Part shown: one piece after another, positions 8,336 through 17,343 of the stretch
Numbering within the stretch: the first letter of the stretch is position 1
Layout of the letters: every line of letters starts with the position of its first letter
Source of the DNA: Janthinobacterium sp. TB1-E2
GTDB lineage: Bacteria > Pseudomonadota > Gammaproteobacteria > Burkholderiales > Burkholderiaceae_D
Assembly (NCBI RefSeq): GCF_036885605.1
Contig: NZ_CP142523.1
Location: forward strand, 2,108,001 to 2,172,000
Direction of reading: 5' to 3'
Length of the DNA stretch: 64,000 nt
Program-made: the position numbers and the translations under genes
The notes under the pieces: model-generated
Databases searched by the model: none
What the model was told of the DNA's origin: nothing
Seen by the model: only the letters and a program-made list of their open reading frames with translations

Positions 8336-10648
8336 TCAGCTGAGGGCGGCCGAAGGCGACAGCAGCACGGGGATGGATTTGAAGGTCGGCGTGCGCGAAC
8401 CTTCACCCACGCTGTCGAGCGGCACCAGCGGATTGGTTTCCGGGTAGTAGGCGCCGATGCAGCCGCGCGGAATGTCGTACTCGACCAGCAGGAAGCGGTC
8501 GGCGCGGCGGGCTATGTCGTCATGCCACACGCCGATCAGGTCGACCCAGTCGCCGGCCGCAAAGCCCAGCATGGCCAGATCGTCCTTGTTGATGAAGACC
8601 ACGCGGCGCTGGCCGAACACGCCGCGGTAGCGGTCGTCCATGGCGTAGATCGTCGTGTTGTACTGGTCGTGCGAACGCGTGGTCATCAGCACCATCAGGC
8701 GCTCGCCATATTGCTGGCGTGCACGGTGGATCGGTGTGTCCAGTTCGATGGCGTTGACGAGGAATTGCGCCTTGCCGCTGTCCGTCTTCCATACCCGTTC
8801 ACGCGAGGCGATTTTCAGGTGGAAACCGCCCGGTTTGGCCACGCGCAAGTTGTAGTCGAAAAAGTCGTCGAAGACTTGTTCGATAGAATCGCGCAGCAGC
8901 GCATAGTTGCCGGCATAGCGCAGCCAGTCGATCTTTTCGCTGCCGATGGTCGCTTGCGCCATGCCGGCCACGATGGCGATTTCCGAACGCAGATTGGGCG
9001 AAGCGGGCTGGTTCATGCCGAACGAGATATGCACCATGCTCATCGAGTCTTCCACCGTCACGCCTTGTGCCACACCTTCCTGCACGTCGATTTCCGTGCG
9101 GCCCAGGGTGGGCAGGATCAGCGCATCCTTGCCGTGTACGAGGTGGCTGCGGTTGAGCTTGGTGGAGATGTGCACGGTCAGGTCGCATGAGCGCAGCGCG
9201 TCCCACGTGCGTGGCGTGTCCGGCGTGGCCATCGAGAAATTGCCACCGAGCGCCACAAACACTTTGACTTTTTTTTCCAGCATGGCGGCGATGGTGCCGA
9301 CGGCGTCGTAGCCGTGGTGGCGCGGCGGCTCGAAATTGAAGACGAGGCCCAGGCGGTCGAGGAATTCCTTGGTCGGCTGTTCCTCGATGCCCATGGTGCG
9401 GTCGCCCTGCACGTTCGAGTGGCCGCGCACGGGACACAGGCCCGCGCCGCGCTTGCCGATATTGCCGCGCATCATCATCAAGTTCGACAGGATTTGCACG
9501 GTGGCCAGCGAGTTCTTGTGTTGCGTCACGCCCATGCCCCAGGTGGCGATGACGGCCTTGCCCTTCACGTAGATCTGCGTAAGTTCCTCTATCTTGTCGC
9601 GCGCCACGCCCGATTCGGCCAGCAGCAAATCCCAGCTTTCGGTGCGCAGGTCGGCCGCGAACGCGTCGAAGCCCGTCGTGTGTTCGGCGATGAAGGCGCA
9701 GTCGAGCACGCGCTCCTGGCCGTGGGCGATGGCCTCGTCATCGAGCTCGACGACGCGCTTGGCCATGGCCTTGATCAGCGCGAAGTCGCCGCCCAGGGTG
9801 GGGCAGATGAACAGCGAGCAAATGTTCGTGCTGCCGCCCGTCAGCATTTCCAGCGGGTGCTGCGGGCTCGTGAAGCGCTCCAGGCCCCGTTCGTGCAGCG
9901 GGTTGATGGACACGATGACGGCGCCGCGGCGCGACGCTTCGCGCAGTTCGCCCAGCATGCGCGGATGGTTGGTGGCCGGATTCTGGCCGAACAGCAGCAG
10001 GGTGTCCGCATGCTCGAAGTCGTCCAGCAGCACCGTGCCCTTGCCGATGCCCACCGTTGCCGGCAAGCCGCGGCTCGTCGCTTCGTGGCACAGGTTGGAA
10101 CAGTCGGGAAAATTGTTCGTGCCGTAGGCGCGCACGAACAGCTGGTACAGGAACGCCGCTTCGTTGCTGGCACGGCCCGACGTGTAGAAGGCGGCCTGGT
10201 TCGGGTCGTCCAGCGCGTGCAGGTGGTGCGCCACGAGGGCGAACGCGTCGTCCCAGGAAATGGCCTGGTATTTGTCGCTGGCGGCGTCGTACACCATGGG
10301 GTCCGTCAAACGGCCATGTTGCTCCAGATCATAGTCCGACTGCTCCATCAGTTCGGTGACCGTGTGCTCCTGGAAAAACTCGGGGCGCACGCGCTTGCTC
10401 GTCGATTCGGCGGCCACGGCCTTGACGCCGTTTTCGCAGAACTCGAACGTCGACGCGTGTTCGCGGTCGGGCCAGGCGCAGCCGGGACAGTCGAAGCCGT
10501 CTGGCTGGTTTTGCTCGAACAGCGAGCGGTAATTGCCCGCGCTGACTTTTTCCTTGAACAGGTTGATGGCCACGTACTTGAGGGCACCCCAACCGGCCGC
10601 GGCATGGGTGTAGGGCGCGATGCGCGCGTCGGACTTTGGCTTGCTCAT
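8336..10648 (-). CDS. ydeP: FdhF/YdeP-family molybdopterin oxidoreductase
   Basis: 770-residue cytoplasmic bis-MGD enzyme related to formate dehydrogenase H; E. coli YdeP is linked to acid resistance and its substrate is not settled. CPGCAWPDRE near residue 60 is the family's N-terminal cysteine motif, and SNLCHEATSRGLP carries the cysteine expected to bind molybdenum. The C-terminal third (MVLMTTRSHDQYNTTIYAMD onward) is the molydopterin dinucleotide-binding domain. The start at 10648 follows AGGAGAG. First gene of the leftward run ydeP-cydA-cydB-bestrophin-fdhD; its promoter carries the element at 10715-10747 that recurs before moaA. Confidence 0.93.
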   Translation of the reverse strand: MSKPKSDARIAPYTHAAAGWGALKYVAINLFKEKVSAGNYRSLFEQNQPDGFDCPGCAWPDREHASTFEFCENGVKAVAAESTSKRVRPEFFQEHTVTELMEQSDYDLEQHGRLTDPMVYDAASDKYQAISWDDAFALVAHHLHALDDPNQAAFYTSGRASNEAAFLYQLFVRAYGTNNFPDCSNLCHEATSRGLPATVGIGKGTVLLDDFEHADTLLLFGQNPATNHPRMLGELREASRRGAVIVSINPLHERGLERFTSPQHPLEMLTGGSTNICSLFICPTLGGDFALIKAMAKRVVELDDEAIAHGQERVLDCAFIAEHTTGFDAFAADLRTESWDLLLAESGVARDKIEELTQIYVKGKAVIATWGMGVTQHKNSLATVQILSNLMMMRGNIGKRGAGLCPVRGHSNVQGDRTMGIEEQPTKEFLDRLGLVFNFEPPRHHGYDAVGTIAAMLEKKVKVFVALGGNFSMATPDTPRTWDALRSCDLTVHISTKLNRSHLVHGKDALILPTLGRTEIDVQEGVAQGVTVEDSMSMVHISFGMNQPASPNLRSEIAIVAGMAQATIGSEKIDWLRYAGNYALLRDSIEQVFDDFFDYNLRVAKPGGFHLKIASRERVWKTDSGKAQFLVNAIELDTPIHRARQQYGERLMVLMTTRSHDQYNTTIYAMDDRYRGVFGQRRVVFINKDDLAMLGFAAGDWVDLIGVWHDDIARRADRFLLVEYDIPRGCIGAYYPETNPLVPLDSVGEGSRTPTFKSIPVLLSPSAALS

Positions 10649-10714
10649 GATGACTCTCCTGGTGATGTGCGATGGGACAATCACATGGTAGGGGGGGCGG
10701 ACTGCCCCGTAGGC

Positions 10715-10747
10715 GCACAGTTCCGGCTAAAAAAACAGAGTACAGAT
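10715..10747 (-). promoter_or_regulatory. 33-bp element upstream of ydeP, shared with moaA
   Basis: Read on the minus strand: ATCTGTACTCT at 10747-10737, then CCGG and CTGTGC at 10720-10715. The two CTGTRC half-sites start exactly 25 bp apart, as in the moaA copy at 11105-11137. The 11-bp core is identical in both. It ends about 67 bp before the ydeP start, a normal operator position. Confidence 0.65.
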
Positions 10748-10813
10748 GGCAAGACGAGGATGCCGGTCGCGCCGGCGCCGGCCGTGATTTATGATGAGGA
10801 CAAGGAGAAGAAC

Positions 10814-11098
10814 ATGCACAAGGAAGACAAGGAAGAGGGAATCGACGCGGCGCTGATCGCGCTGCTGGCACTGCTGTGGGAAGCACGGCGGGATGCGCCG
10901 GAAAAACCGTGGTCACTGGCCAAGCTGGCCAAGCGGGCAGGAATACAGATGAGCACCTTGCTGCGCCAGCTCAATGCCCTGTCCAGCGCGGGGCTGGTGA
11001 GCGTGACGACGGGGGAGAATGGCGGCGGCAGCGCTTCCTTGAGCGCGGCGGGCACCGAGCTGTGCGCCAGCGTGTTCGCGCCACCGCAAGGAGAGTAA
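10814..11098 (+). CDS. small winged-helix DNA-binding protein
   Basis: 94 residues, a bare MarR/ArsR-like winged helix: helix SLAKLAKRAG at about 34-43, recognition helix IQMSTLLRQLNALSSAGLV at 44-62 and a wing VSVTTGENGGGSASLSAAG at 62-80. The ATG at 10814 has AAGGAGAAG ahead of it. It lies between ydeP (divergent) and moaA (downstream) and is bracketed by two inverted copies of AGAGTACAGAT, so it is the natural candidate to bind those elements and co-control the molybdoenzyme operon and moaA. There is no visible ligand domain. Confidence 0.75.
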   Translation: MHKEDKEEGIDAALIALLALLWEARRDAPEKPWSLAKLAKRAGIQMSTLLRQLNALSSAGLVSVTTGENGGGSASLSAAGTELCASVFAPPQGE

Positions 11099-11104
11099 AG
11101 CCGA

Positions 11105-11137
11105 ATCTGTACTCTATCGCCTGGCACCGGACTGTAC
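11105..11137 (+). promoter_or_regulatory. 33-bp element upstream of moaA, shared with ydeP
   Basis: ATCTGTACTCT at 11105-11115 is identical to the ydeP copy; CCGG and CTGTAC (11132-11137) follow, with the two CTGTAC half-sites starting 25 bp apart. It is 65 bp before the moaA start, and TATGCT at 11162-11167 may be the -10 box; no good -35 is present, which suits activator control. Confidence 0.65.
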
Positions 11138-11201
11138 CTCCTTGAGTGCCTGCTTTCGTCCTATGCTACTTCCAGACGAATGCACATCAAGGGGAAGCAC
11201 A

Positions 11202-12269
11202 ATGAACACCATCAGGTATCCGCAGCCAGGCCATAGTGAACCATGCGTGGACATGCTGGGCCGCCCCCTGACGGACTTGCGCATTTCCGTCATCGACCAG
11301 TGCAATTTCCGCTGCACCTATTGCATGCCGGCCGAGCTGTACCCGAGCGATTATCCGTTTCTTCCCTCCAGCGAGCGCCTGTCCTTCGCGCAGATCGAAA
11401 CGATGGCGCGCGCCTTCGTGCGCCTCGGCGTGAATAAAATCCGCATCACGGGCGGCGAGCCGCTGCTGCGCAAGAACCTGGAGCAGCTGATCGAGCGCCT
11501 GGCGCGCTTCACAACGCCGGACGGGCGCGCCGTGAGCATCGCGCTGACGACGAATGGCAGCTTGCTGGCGGCCAAGGCGCGTTCGTTGAAGGATGCAGGC
11601 CTGGACCGGGTCACCGTCAGTCTCGACAGTCTGGACAACGGTATTTTCCAGTGCATGAATGGCGTCGACTTTCCCGTCGAGAAAGTGCTGCACGGCATAG
11701 AGGTGGCACAAGCCGTGGGATTGAACCCCGTGAAGGTCAACATGGTCGTGCAGAAAGGCGTCAACGACAGCCAGATCGTGCCGCTGGCGCGCCGCTTCCG
11801 CCACACGGGCGTGATCCTGCGCCTGATCGAATTCATGGACGTGGGCGGCATCGGCGCTTGGTCGCGCACGCATGTCGTCACGTCCGAGGCGGCGCGCGCG
11901 CTGATCGCGGCCGAATTCCCCCTCGTGCCGCTGGCCGAAGGCAAGCCTGTCTTGCACGAGACGGCCAGCCGCTACCGTTACCGTGATGGCGGAGGCGAAG
12001 TGGGTTTCATTTCCAGCGTGTCCCAGCCGTTCTGCGGCGACTGCAGCAGGGTGCGCGTGTCGTCCGATGGCAAGCTGTTTACCTGCCTGTTCGCCCAGGA
12101 CGGCCTCGACCTGCGGCCCCAGCTGGACTCGGCGCAAGGCCTGGAAACTCTGCTGCGCCAGCACTGGCAGCGCCGTGGCGACCGCTATTCGGAAGTGCGC
12201 GGTGCGCTGGCCCAGCTTGGCGGGCGCAAGCAGTATCCCACCGTGCGCATGTCGCTGGTGGGCGGGTGA
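11202..12269 (+). CDS. moaA: GTP 3',8-cyclase (molybdenum cofactor biosynthesis protein A)
   Basis: 355-residue radical SAM enzyme for the first step of molybdenum cofactor synthesis. C34, C38 and C41 (CNFRCTYC) bind the SAM [4Fe-4S] cluster, and C278, C281 and C295 (CGDCSRV ... LFTC) bind the second cluster. ITGGEPLLR is the usual GGEP motif. The ATG at 11202 has AAGGGGA at 11189-11195; the open frame to 11142 lacks similarity. No other moa gene is nearby, so this copy may be dedicated to the adjacent molybdoenzyme operon. Confidence 0.95.
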   Translation: MNTIRYPQPGHSEPCVDMLGRPLTDLRISVIDQCNFRCTYCMPAELYPSDYPFLPSSERLSFAQIETMARAFVRLGVNKIRITGGEPLLRKNLEQLIERLARFTTPDGRAVSIALTTNGSLLAAKARSLKDAGLDRVTVSLDSLDNGIFQCMNGVDFPVEKVLHGIEVAQAVGLNPVKVNMVVQKGVNDSQIVPLARRFRHTGVILRLIEFMDVGGIGAWSRTHVVTSEAARALIAAEFPLVPLAEGKPVLHETASRYRYRDGGGEVGFISSVSQPFCGDCSRVRVSSDGKLFTCLFAQDGLDLRPQLDSAQGLETLLRQHWQRRGDRYSEVRGALAQLGGRKQYPTVRMSLVGG

Positions 12270-12274
12270 ATGGT

Positions 12275-13696
12275 CTAGAGGAATTCGGTGATGAGTTTGC
12301 CCAGCAAAATGATGGCTTGCTCGACGTCCACGCTCCACGGATAACTGTAGTTGAGGCGGATACAATGCCTGTAGGCTTGGCTGACGGAAAACATGCGCCC
12401 CGGGCCCACCGTGATCTTGCATTCCAGCGCGCGCCGGTACAGTTGCATGGAGTCTATGTCGCCGGGCAATTCCACCCACAGCACGTAGCCGCCCTGCGGA
12501 TGCGAGATTTTCGTCCCGGCAGGAAAGAAGCGCAGCACGGCGGCGGCCATGATGCGTGCCTGCTGGGCATAGGCCTTGCGGGTGCGGCGCAGATGCTGTT
12601 CGTAGCCATCGTTTTGCAGGTATTCGGCAATCGCCAGTTGCGGAAACGAGGACGTGGCCAGGGTGTTGAGGAATTTGAGTTCCTCCACCTTGCCCCGGTA
12701 GCGCCCGGCCAGGGCCCAGCCCACGCGCTGCGCGGAACTGAGGCTCTTGGAAAACGAGGAACAGTGCAGCACCATGCCCTTGCGGTCGTACGACTTGAGC
12801 GAGGACGGGTGGGCGTCGCCGTAATACAGTTCGTTGTAGACGCCGTTTTCGATGGCGGGCACGTCGTGCTGCTCCAGCAGCTGGACCAGGGCGCGCTTGC
12901 GCTGGTCGGACATCTGGAAGCCCAGCGGATTCTGGAAGTTCGGCATCACCATGACGGCGGCGATCGGCTGCCGGGCCATGATGTCGGCCAGCGCTTCGAT
13001 GCTGATGCCGTCGTACGGATCGGTGGACACTTCCACCACCTTCATGCCCAGCCGTTCGACGGCCATCAGCATGGCATAGAAGGTGGGCGACTCGACGGCG
13101 ATGGTGTCGCCCGGCTTGGCCACGGCTTGCAGGCACAGGTTGATCGCTTCCGTGGCGCCCACGGTGACGATGATTTCATCGGGATCGACGGCCAGACCGT
13201 TTTCCATGTAGCGGCGGGCGATTTCGCGGATCAGCTGCGGGTTGCCCGGCGGCAGGTCGTCCGTCATGTTCCACACGCGGTTGCGGCGCGCCACGGCACC
13301 CGCATACTGGTTGATGCGTTCCCAGGGAAACAGCGACGGGTCGGGGTAGGGCGAGCCCAGCGGGATGGCATCGTGCAAGCCAATCGAGCGCAATGTCGAC
13401 AGCACCAGGCGGCTGACGTGCACTTCCGCCGGAACGGGACTGGGCTGGGAGGCCTGCATGCACAGGTCGGCGGTCTGCACATCGCCGGCGCGCGGGCGCA
13501 CGAAGTAGCCGGACTGGGGCCGGCTTTCGATCACGCCCATGCTTTCCAGCTTGACGTAGGCGCGCAGCACCGTGGTGATGCTCAGCTTGTGCTGCTGGCT
13601 GGTCTGGCGCACGGAGGGAATGCGTTCGCCGGGCAAGAGCACGCCCTTGGCCACCAGTTGCTCGATCTCGCTGACGAGCTTTTCATACAATTTCAT
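12275..13696 (-). CDS. MocR/PdxR-type regulator (GntR HTH fused to aminotransferase fold)
   Basis: 473 residues. Residues 1-75 are a GntR winged helix (LLPGERIPSVRQTSQQHKLS, then TVLRAYVKLESMGVIES), and the rest is a fold-type I PLP aminotransferase domain; SSFSKSLSSAQRVGW holds the PLP lysine. Such proteins usually regulate PLP or amino-acid genes. It is divergent from the DyP peroxidase gene and ends 5 bp from moaA. The target is unknown; its neighbour is the first candidate. Confidence 0.9.
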   Translation of the reverse strand: MKLYEKLVSEIEQLVAKGVLLPGERIPSVRQTSQQHKLSITTVLRAYVKLESMGVIESRPQSGYFVRPRAGDVQTADLCMQASQPSPVPAEVHVSRLVLSTLRSIGLHDAIPLGSPYPDPSLFPWERINQYAGAVARRNRVWNMTDDLPPGNPQLIREIARRYMENGLAVDPDEIIVTVGATEAINLCLQAVAKPGDTIAVESPTFYAMLMAVERLGMKVVEVSTDPYDGISIEALADIMARQPIAAVMVMPNFQNPLGFQMSDQRKRALVQLLEQHDVPAIENGVYNELYYGDAHPSSLKSYDRKGMVLHCSSFSKSLSSAQRVGWALAGRYRGKVEELKFLNTLATSSFPQLAIAEYLQNDGYEQHLRRTRKAYAQQARIMAAAVLRFFPAGTKISHPQGGYVLWVELPGDIDSMQLYRRALECKITVGPGRMFSVSQAYRHCIRLNYSYPWSVDVEQAIILLGKLITEFL

Positions 13697-13850
13697 TGGT
13701 ATCCATTCTTTGATTCTTGCTCTACGTCATTGCATTATCGTCCAATTCATGGAGGCGGTATGGCTGCGGCCACCGCATGTTGTCGAAATGAAACTGTCGT
13801 TCGGCAGTTCTGGTTTAATATCCACACAGAAAGTAAAAAAGGAACATTTG

Positions 13851-14813
13851 ATGGCAATCCCACAAAGCATGCTGTCTGTCGTCGCGCGCGACGAAGTGCA
13901 TTTGCAGTTCAATGTGAAGGCCGGCGTCGATATGCGGCAGTTGTTCAAGCTGCTGGGCAAGCTGTGGGAATCCGAAGTCACGGGCATCCTCGACCCCACC
14001 CTGAACCGCCACCATCAGTTGACGGGTGGCACGGCCAACGTGGTACTGGGATTCAAGCCCGATCTGTGGCGCGCCGCTTGCCCCGGCTGCGTGCCGGACA
14101 ACATGGCATCGTTCGCGCAAGACCTGGTGGGCGCCAACGGCAAGACGGCGCCGGCCACCCAGCACGATTTCTGGGTCTGGATCACGCAGTCGAACGCGGC
14201 CAACCTGTACGACAGCATGCGCACGACGCTCACTTTGCTGAGTCCGTTTGCAGAGCTGGCCAGCGAGCAGGTGTGTTTTCCGTATCACAATAACGTGACC
14301 TTCGACGGCTTTGCAGACGGCGTCGCCAATCCGAATCCGTTTCGTGCCAACGGCGTGGCCATCATTCCGGACGGCGAGGCGGGTGCGGGCGGCTCGACCG
14401 TGCTGCTGCAGAAATGGCGCATGGACGTGGAACGCCTGCGCGCCTTGCCCGTGCACGCGGCGGAGCAGGTGTGGGGCCGCACCAAGGCAGGCAGCCATGA
14501 ATTGTCGCCGCTGCCCGTCGATTCCCACGTGGGCCGCAATCAGTTCATCCGCGATGGCGAGGAAGTCGATATCGTGCGCCGCAATGCCAATTACGCCAAT
14601 GCCAGCGAGGCGGGTGTCATGTTTGTCGGTTTTTGCAAGGACATCACGGTGACCATGGGCATGCTGCGGCAAATGTACGGTGTAGGCTATGATGGCGTCA
14701 CCAAGACGGACAGGCTGCTGGATTTTTCCACGGCGCTGTCGTCGGCGATCTATTTCGTGCCCAGCATCGATGCCTTGCTGACCGTGGGTATTTCGCCGGC
14801 GGATCCCGGCTAA
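13851..14813 (+). CDS. DyP-type haem peroxidase
   Basis: 320 residues, close to YfeX-type DyP enzymes, which use hydrogen peroxide to oxidise dyes or porphyrinogens. FDGFADGVANPNPF is the GxxDG distal-haem motif with its catalytic aspartate, and VDSHVGRNQFIRDGEEVDIV carries the proximal-histidine region and arginine. No signal peptide or Tat motif, so cytoplasmic. AAAGGAAC precedes ATG 13851; longer in-frame starts overlap the divergent regulator. The call is firm, physiological substrate open. Confidence 0.92.
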   Translation: MAIPQSMLSVVARDEVHLQFNVKAGVDMRQLFKLLGKLWESEVTGILDPTLNRHHQLTGGTANVVLGFKPDLWRAACPGCVPDNMASFAQDLVGANGKTAPATQHDFWVWITQSNAANLYDSMRTTLTLLSPFAELASEQVCFPYHNNVTFDGFADGVANPNPFRANGVAIIPDGEAGAGGSTVLLQKWRMDVERLRALPVHAAEQVWGRTKAGSHELSPLPVDSHVGRNQFIRDGEEVDIVRRNANYANASEAGVMFVGFCKDITVTMGMLRQMYGVGYDGVTKTDRLLDFSTALSSAIYFVPSIDALLTVGISPADPG

Positions 14814-14859
14814 GGGCCGCCCCGGCGGTTCCGATTTTTACTTTTACTAGGAGTTTTTC

Positions 14860-15243
14860 ATGCGTATTCGTCCCGCCACCTTGCTGTCCGCCCTGATCTT
14901 CGGCAGCGTCGTCTTCAGCGCTTCCGCTTCCGCCGTCGGCCTGGGTTTCCTGGCCGATACGCCGATGGCTTACCTGAACAAGAATGACAAGCCCGTCTTC
15001 GTCAAGGCCGTCACCGACGTGCTCAATGACAAGAAAGATGGCGAAACCGTGCAATGGAGCAATGAAGGCTTGCGCAATTCCGTGCGCATCGCCGCCGAAA
15101 TCACGGCCAGCGACACGGAAAAGACGGATGCGCAAACGTGCCGCAAGGTGCAGGTGGGCTTGAGCGCCAAGGGCCAGGAACAGACGCTCAAGCTGAAGGT
15201 CTGCAAGGCCGGCACGGCCGCGTGGAAAGTGGCGAAGAGCTGA
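14860..15243 (+). CDS. secreted surface-antigen-like protein
   Basis: 127 residues with a signal peptide (residues 1-25, ending ASA). The mature part has G-E-T-V-x-W-S-N then S-V-R-I-A-A-E and two conserved cysteines (TCRKV, KVCKAG) followed by AAWKV, resembling the small domain found in RT0821/17-kDa-type surface antigens. Function unknown; periplasmic or outer-membrane-associated. TAGGAG lies ahead of the ATG. A 10-bp perfect hairpin follows the gene. Confidence 0.6.
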   Translation: MRIRPATLLSALIFGSVVFSASASAVGLGFLADTPMAYLNKNDKPVFVKAVTDVLNDKKDGETVQWSNEGLRNSVRIAAEITASDTEKTDAQTCRKVQVGLSAKGQEQTLKLKVCKAGTAAWKVAKS

Positions 15244-15258
15244 TCGTCCGTGTTGTTC

Positions 15259-15283
15259 CCTTGCCGGTTCTGCACCGGCAAGG
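15259..15283 (+). terminator. hairpin after the surface-antigen-like gene
   Basis: Perfect 10-bp stem CCTTGCCGGT / ACCGGCAAGG with a 5-base loop. There is no following T-run, so it may act as an mRNA 3' end structure rather than a classic intrinsic terminator. Confidence 0.5.
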
Positions 15284-15351
15284 TGCGACTTTCCTCTAGG
15301 TAAGTCTGGCAGCGGTTAGAATCACGCTTTACCCTCACTTTTCTCACCTGC

Positions 15352-17187
15352 ATGCAGCAAAGTCGCCTCCTGTTTTTCCGCCTGGCCGGCCAGTTTCGCC
15401 GCTATGGCGCCATCGTTGCCGCCACCTTGCTGGCCGTGGGCGTGGCGTCCGCCACCGATGTGTTGTTAATCCGCCAGTTGCAAAACGTCGTCGATGCCAT
15501 GCGTACGACGGCCAGCACGCAGGTCGCGCCCGCGTCCGGCGTGATGGGCATGCTGCAGGGCTGGGTCGACCGTTTCTTGCCGGCACAGGCGGGGCAGGTG
15601 GACTTGTGGGTGATTCCCGCCACCATCCTGGGCCTGGCCGTGCTGCGCATGGTGTCGAGCTTTGCCGGCGATTACGGTTCCGTCTGGCTATCGAGCCGGG
15701 TGCAGGCCGATTTGCGCGAAAAAATGTTCGCCACCATCATGCGCCTGCCCAGCCGCTTCTTCGACACCACCACCACCAGTTTGACGCAGTCGCGCGTGGC
15801 CTTCGACGCCAGTCAGGTGTCGCAGGCGGGCTTGAACGTGCTCAACGTGATGGTGCGCGATTCCGTCGCCACCGTCGGCTATTTGATCCTGCTGTTCAGC
15901 ATCGACGTGAAACTGGCCCTGTTCTGCATGGCGTCGATGCCCATCGTGGCCATCGTCGTGACCTTGGCGGGACGCCGCATGCGCCATTTGAGCAAGAGTT
16001 CGCAGCAAGCCGTGGGCGAGCTGACGTCCGTGCTCGACGAAAGCATCGCCGGCCAGCGCGTGGTGAAAATTTTCGGCGGCCAGGATTATGAGCAGGCGCG
16101 CTTCGTCGACGTGGTCAAGCGCAACCGCCAGCTGGCCGTCAAGCATGCGGCCACGTCGGCCATGAATTCCGGCTTCATCATGATGCTCGTCGGTATTACC
16201 CTGTCGTCCGTGATCTATTTCGCCATGCTGCGCGCGCAAAGCGGCGCCATCACGCCAGGGGCCTTCGTTGCCTTCATGGGCGCCTTGATGGCCATGCAGT
16301 CGCCGATCAAGAATTTGACGAAGATCAATGAGCCGCTGCAGCGGGGCCTGGCGGCGGCCGAGTCCGTGTTCGGCCTGATCGACACGCCGCTGGAACCGGA
16401 CCCGGGCACAGTGGCCCCGGCGGCCGTGCAGGGCAATTTGTCCCTGCAGAACGTGCAGTTCCGCTACAACAGCGACGACCCCGATGCGCCCACGGCCTTG
16501 AGCGATATCACGCTCGACATTCGCGCCGGCGAGACGGTGGCCCTGGTGGGCGGTTCCGGCGGCGGCAAGACGACCTTGCTGGGCTTGCTGCCGCGCTTCT
16601 ACGACGTCAGCGGCGGCCAGATCCTGCTCGACGGCGTCGACGTGCGAGACTACGCCTTGCTGGCCCTGCGGCGCCAGTTTGCCCTCGTCAGCCAGGATGT
16701 GATTTTGTTCAACGACACGATGGCGGCGAATATCGCGTACGGCGACCCGGCCCCGGACCAGGCCCGCATCGAAGCGTCGGCGCGCGCCGCCTATGCGCAT
16801 GACTTCATCATGCAACTGCCGCAAGGCTACGCCACCCAGGCGGGGCAGAACGGTTCACGCCTGTCGGGCGGACAACGCCAGCGCCTGGCGATCGCGCGCG
16901 CCCTGTACAAGGACGCGCCGATTTTGCTTCTGGACGAAGCGACCAGCGCGCTCGATACTGAGTCGGAGCGTTCCGTGCAGGCCGCGCTGGAAGTGCTGAT
17001 GCGCAACCGCACCACCATCGTCATCGCCCATCGTTTGTCCACCATCGAAAGCGCCGACCGCATCGTCGTCATGCAGGGCGGGCGCCTGGTGGAATCGGGC
17101 AGCCACGGCGACTTGCTGCGGCAGGGTGGCGCGTATGCGCGCCTGCATGCGAGCCAGTTGTCGCCAGTCAAGGATAGCGTGGGCTGA
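15352..17187 (+). CDS. msbA: lipid A export ATP-binding/permease protein MsbA
   Basis: 611-residue ABC half-transporter that flips core-lipid A across the inner membrane. Six transmembrane segments occupy about 1-320. The nucleotide-binding domain has Walker A GGSGGGKTT, the Q-loop FALVSQDVILFND, signature LSGGQRQRLAIARAL and Walker B ILLLDEATSALD, then the switch histidine in IVIAHRLST. Length matches the family. No clear ribosome-binding site precedes ATG 15352. A strong terminator follows at 17223-17261. Confidence 0.9.
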   Translation: MQQSRLLFFRLAGQFRRYGAIVAATLLAVGVASATDVLLIRQLQNVVDAMRTTASTQVAPASGVMGMLQGWVDRFLPAQAGQVDLWVIPATILGLAVLRMVSSFAGDYGSVWLSSRVQADLREKMFATIMRLPSRFFDTTTTSLTQSRVAFDASQVSQAGLNVLNVMVRDSVATVGYLILLFSIDVKLALFCMASMPIVAIVVTLAGRRMRHLSKSSQQAVGELTSVLDESIAGQRVVKIFGGQDYEQARFVDVVKRNRQLAVKHAATSAMNSGFIMMLVGITLSSVIYFAMLRAQSGAITPGAFVAFMGALMAMQSPIKNLTKINEPLQRGLAAAESVFGLIDTPLEPDPGTVAPAAVQGNLSLQNVQFRYNSDDPDAPTALSDITLDIRAGETVALVGGSGGGKTTLLGLLPRFYDVSGGQILLDGVDVRDYALLALRRQFALVSQDVILFNDTMAANIAYGDPAPDQARIEASARAAYAHDFIMQLPQGYATQAGQNGSRLSGGQRQRLAIARALYKDAPILLLDEATSALDTESERSVQAALEVLMRNRTTIVIAHRLSTIESADRIVVMQGGRLVESGSHGDLLRQGGAYARLHASQLSPVKDSVG

Positions 17188-17222
17188 GGTGTGGCGCGTC
17201 TGGCGTGCCAGCGCATCCGCCG

Positions 17223-17261
17223 GGCCGGAGCCGGACCAGCAGGTCCGTCCCGGCCTTTTTT
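17223..17261 (+). terminator. intrinsic terminator after msbA
   Basis: GGCCGG (17223-17228) and CGGACC (17232-17237) pair with GGTCCG (17242-17247) and CCGGCC (17250-17255) around AGCA, followed by six T. Confidence 0.85.
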
Positions 17262-17343
17262 CATGGGGCGGCAATCGTGCCCATGGCGCAGGGCGCTTGC
17301 CTTTATGATGGTGGCCGCAAAGCAACATGAACAATGGAACAAC

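Noticed and set aside
9314..11098. 594-codon plus-strand frame opposite ydeP
   Set aside because: Antisense shadow of ydeP. Only its final 94 codons, from ATG 10814 with a good ribosome-binding site, form a real winged-helix protein.
12266..14293. 675-codon plus-strand frame opposite the MocR-type gene
   Set aside because: Antisense shadow; the true plus-strand gene there is the DyP peroxidase from 13851 in another frame.
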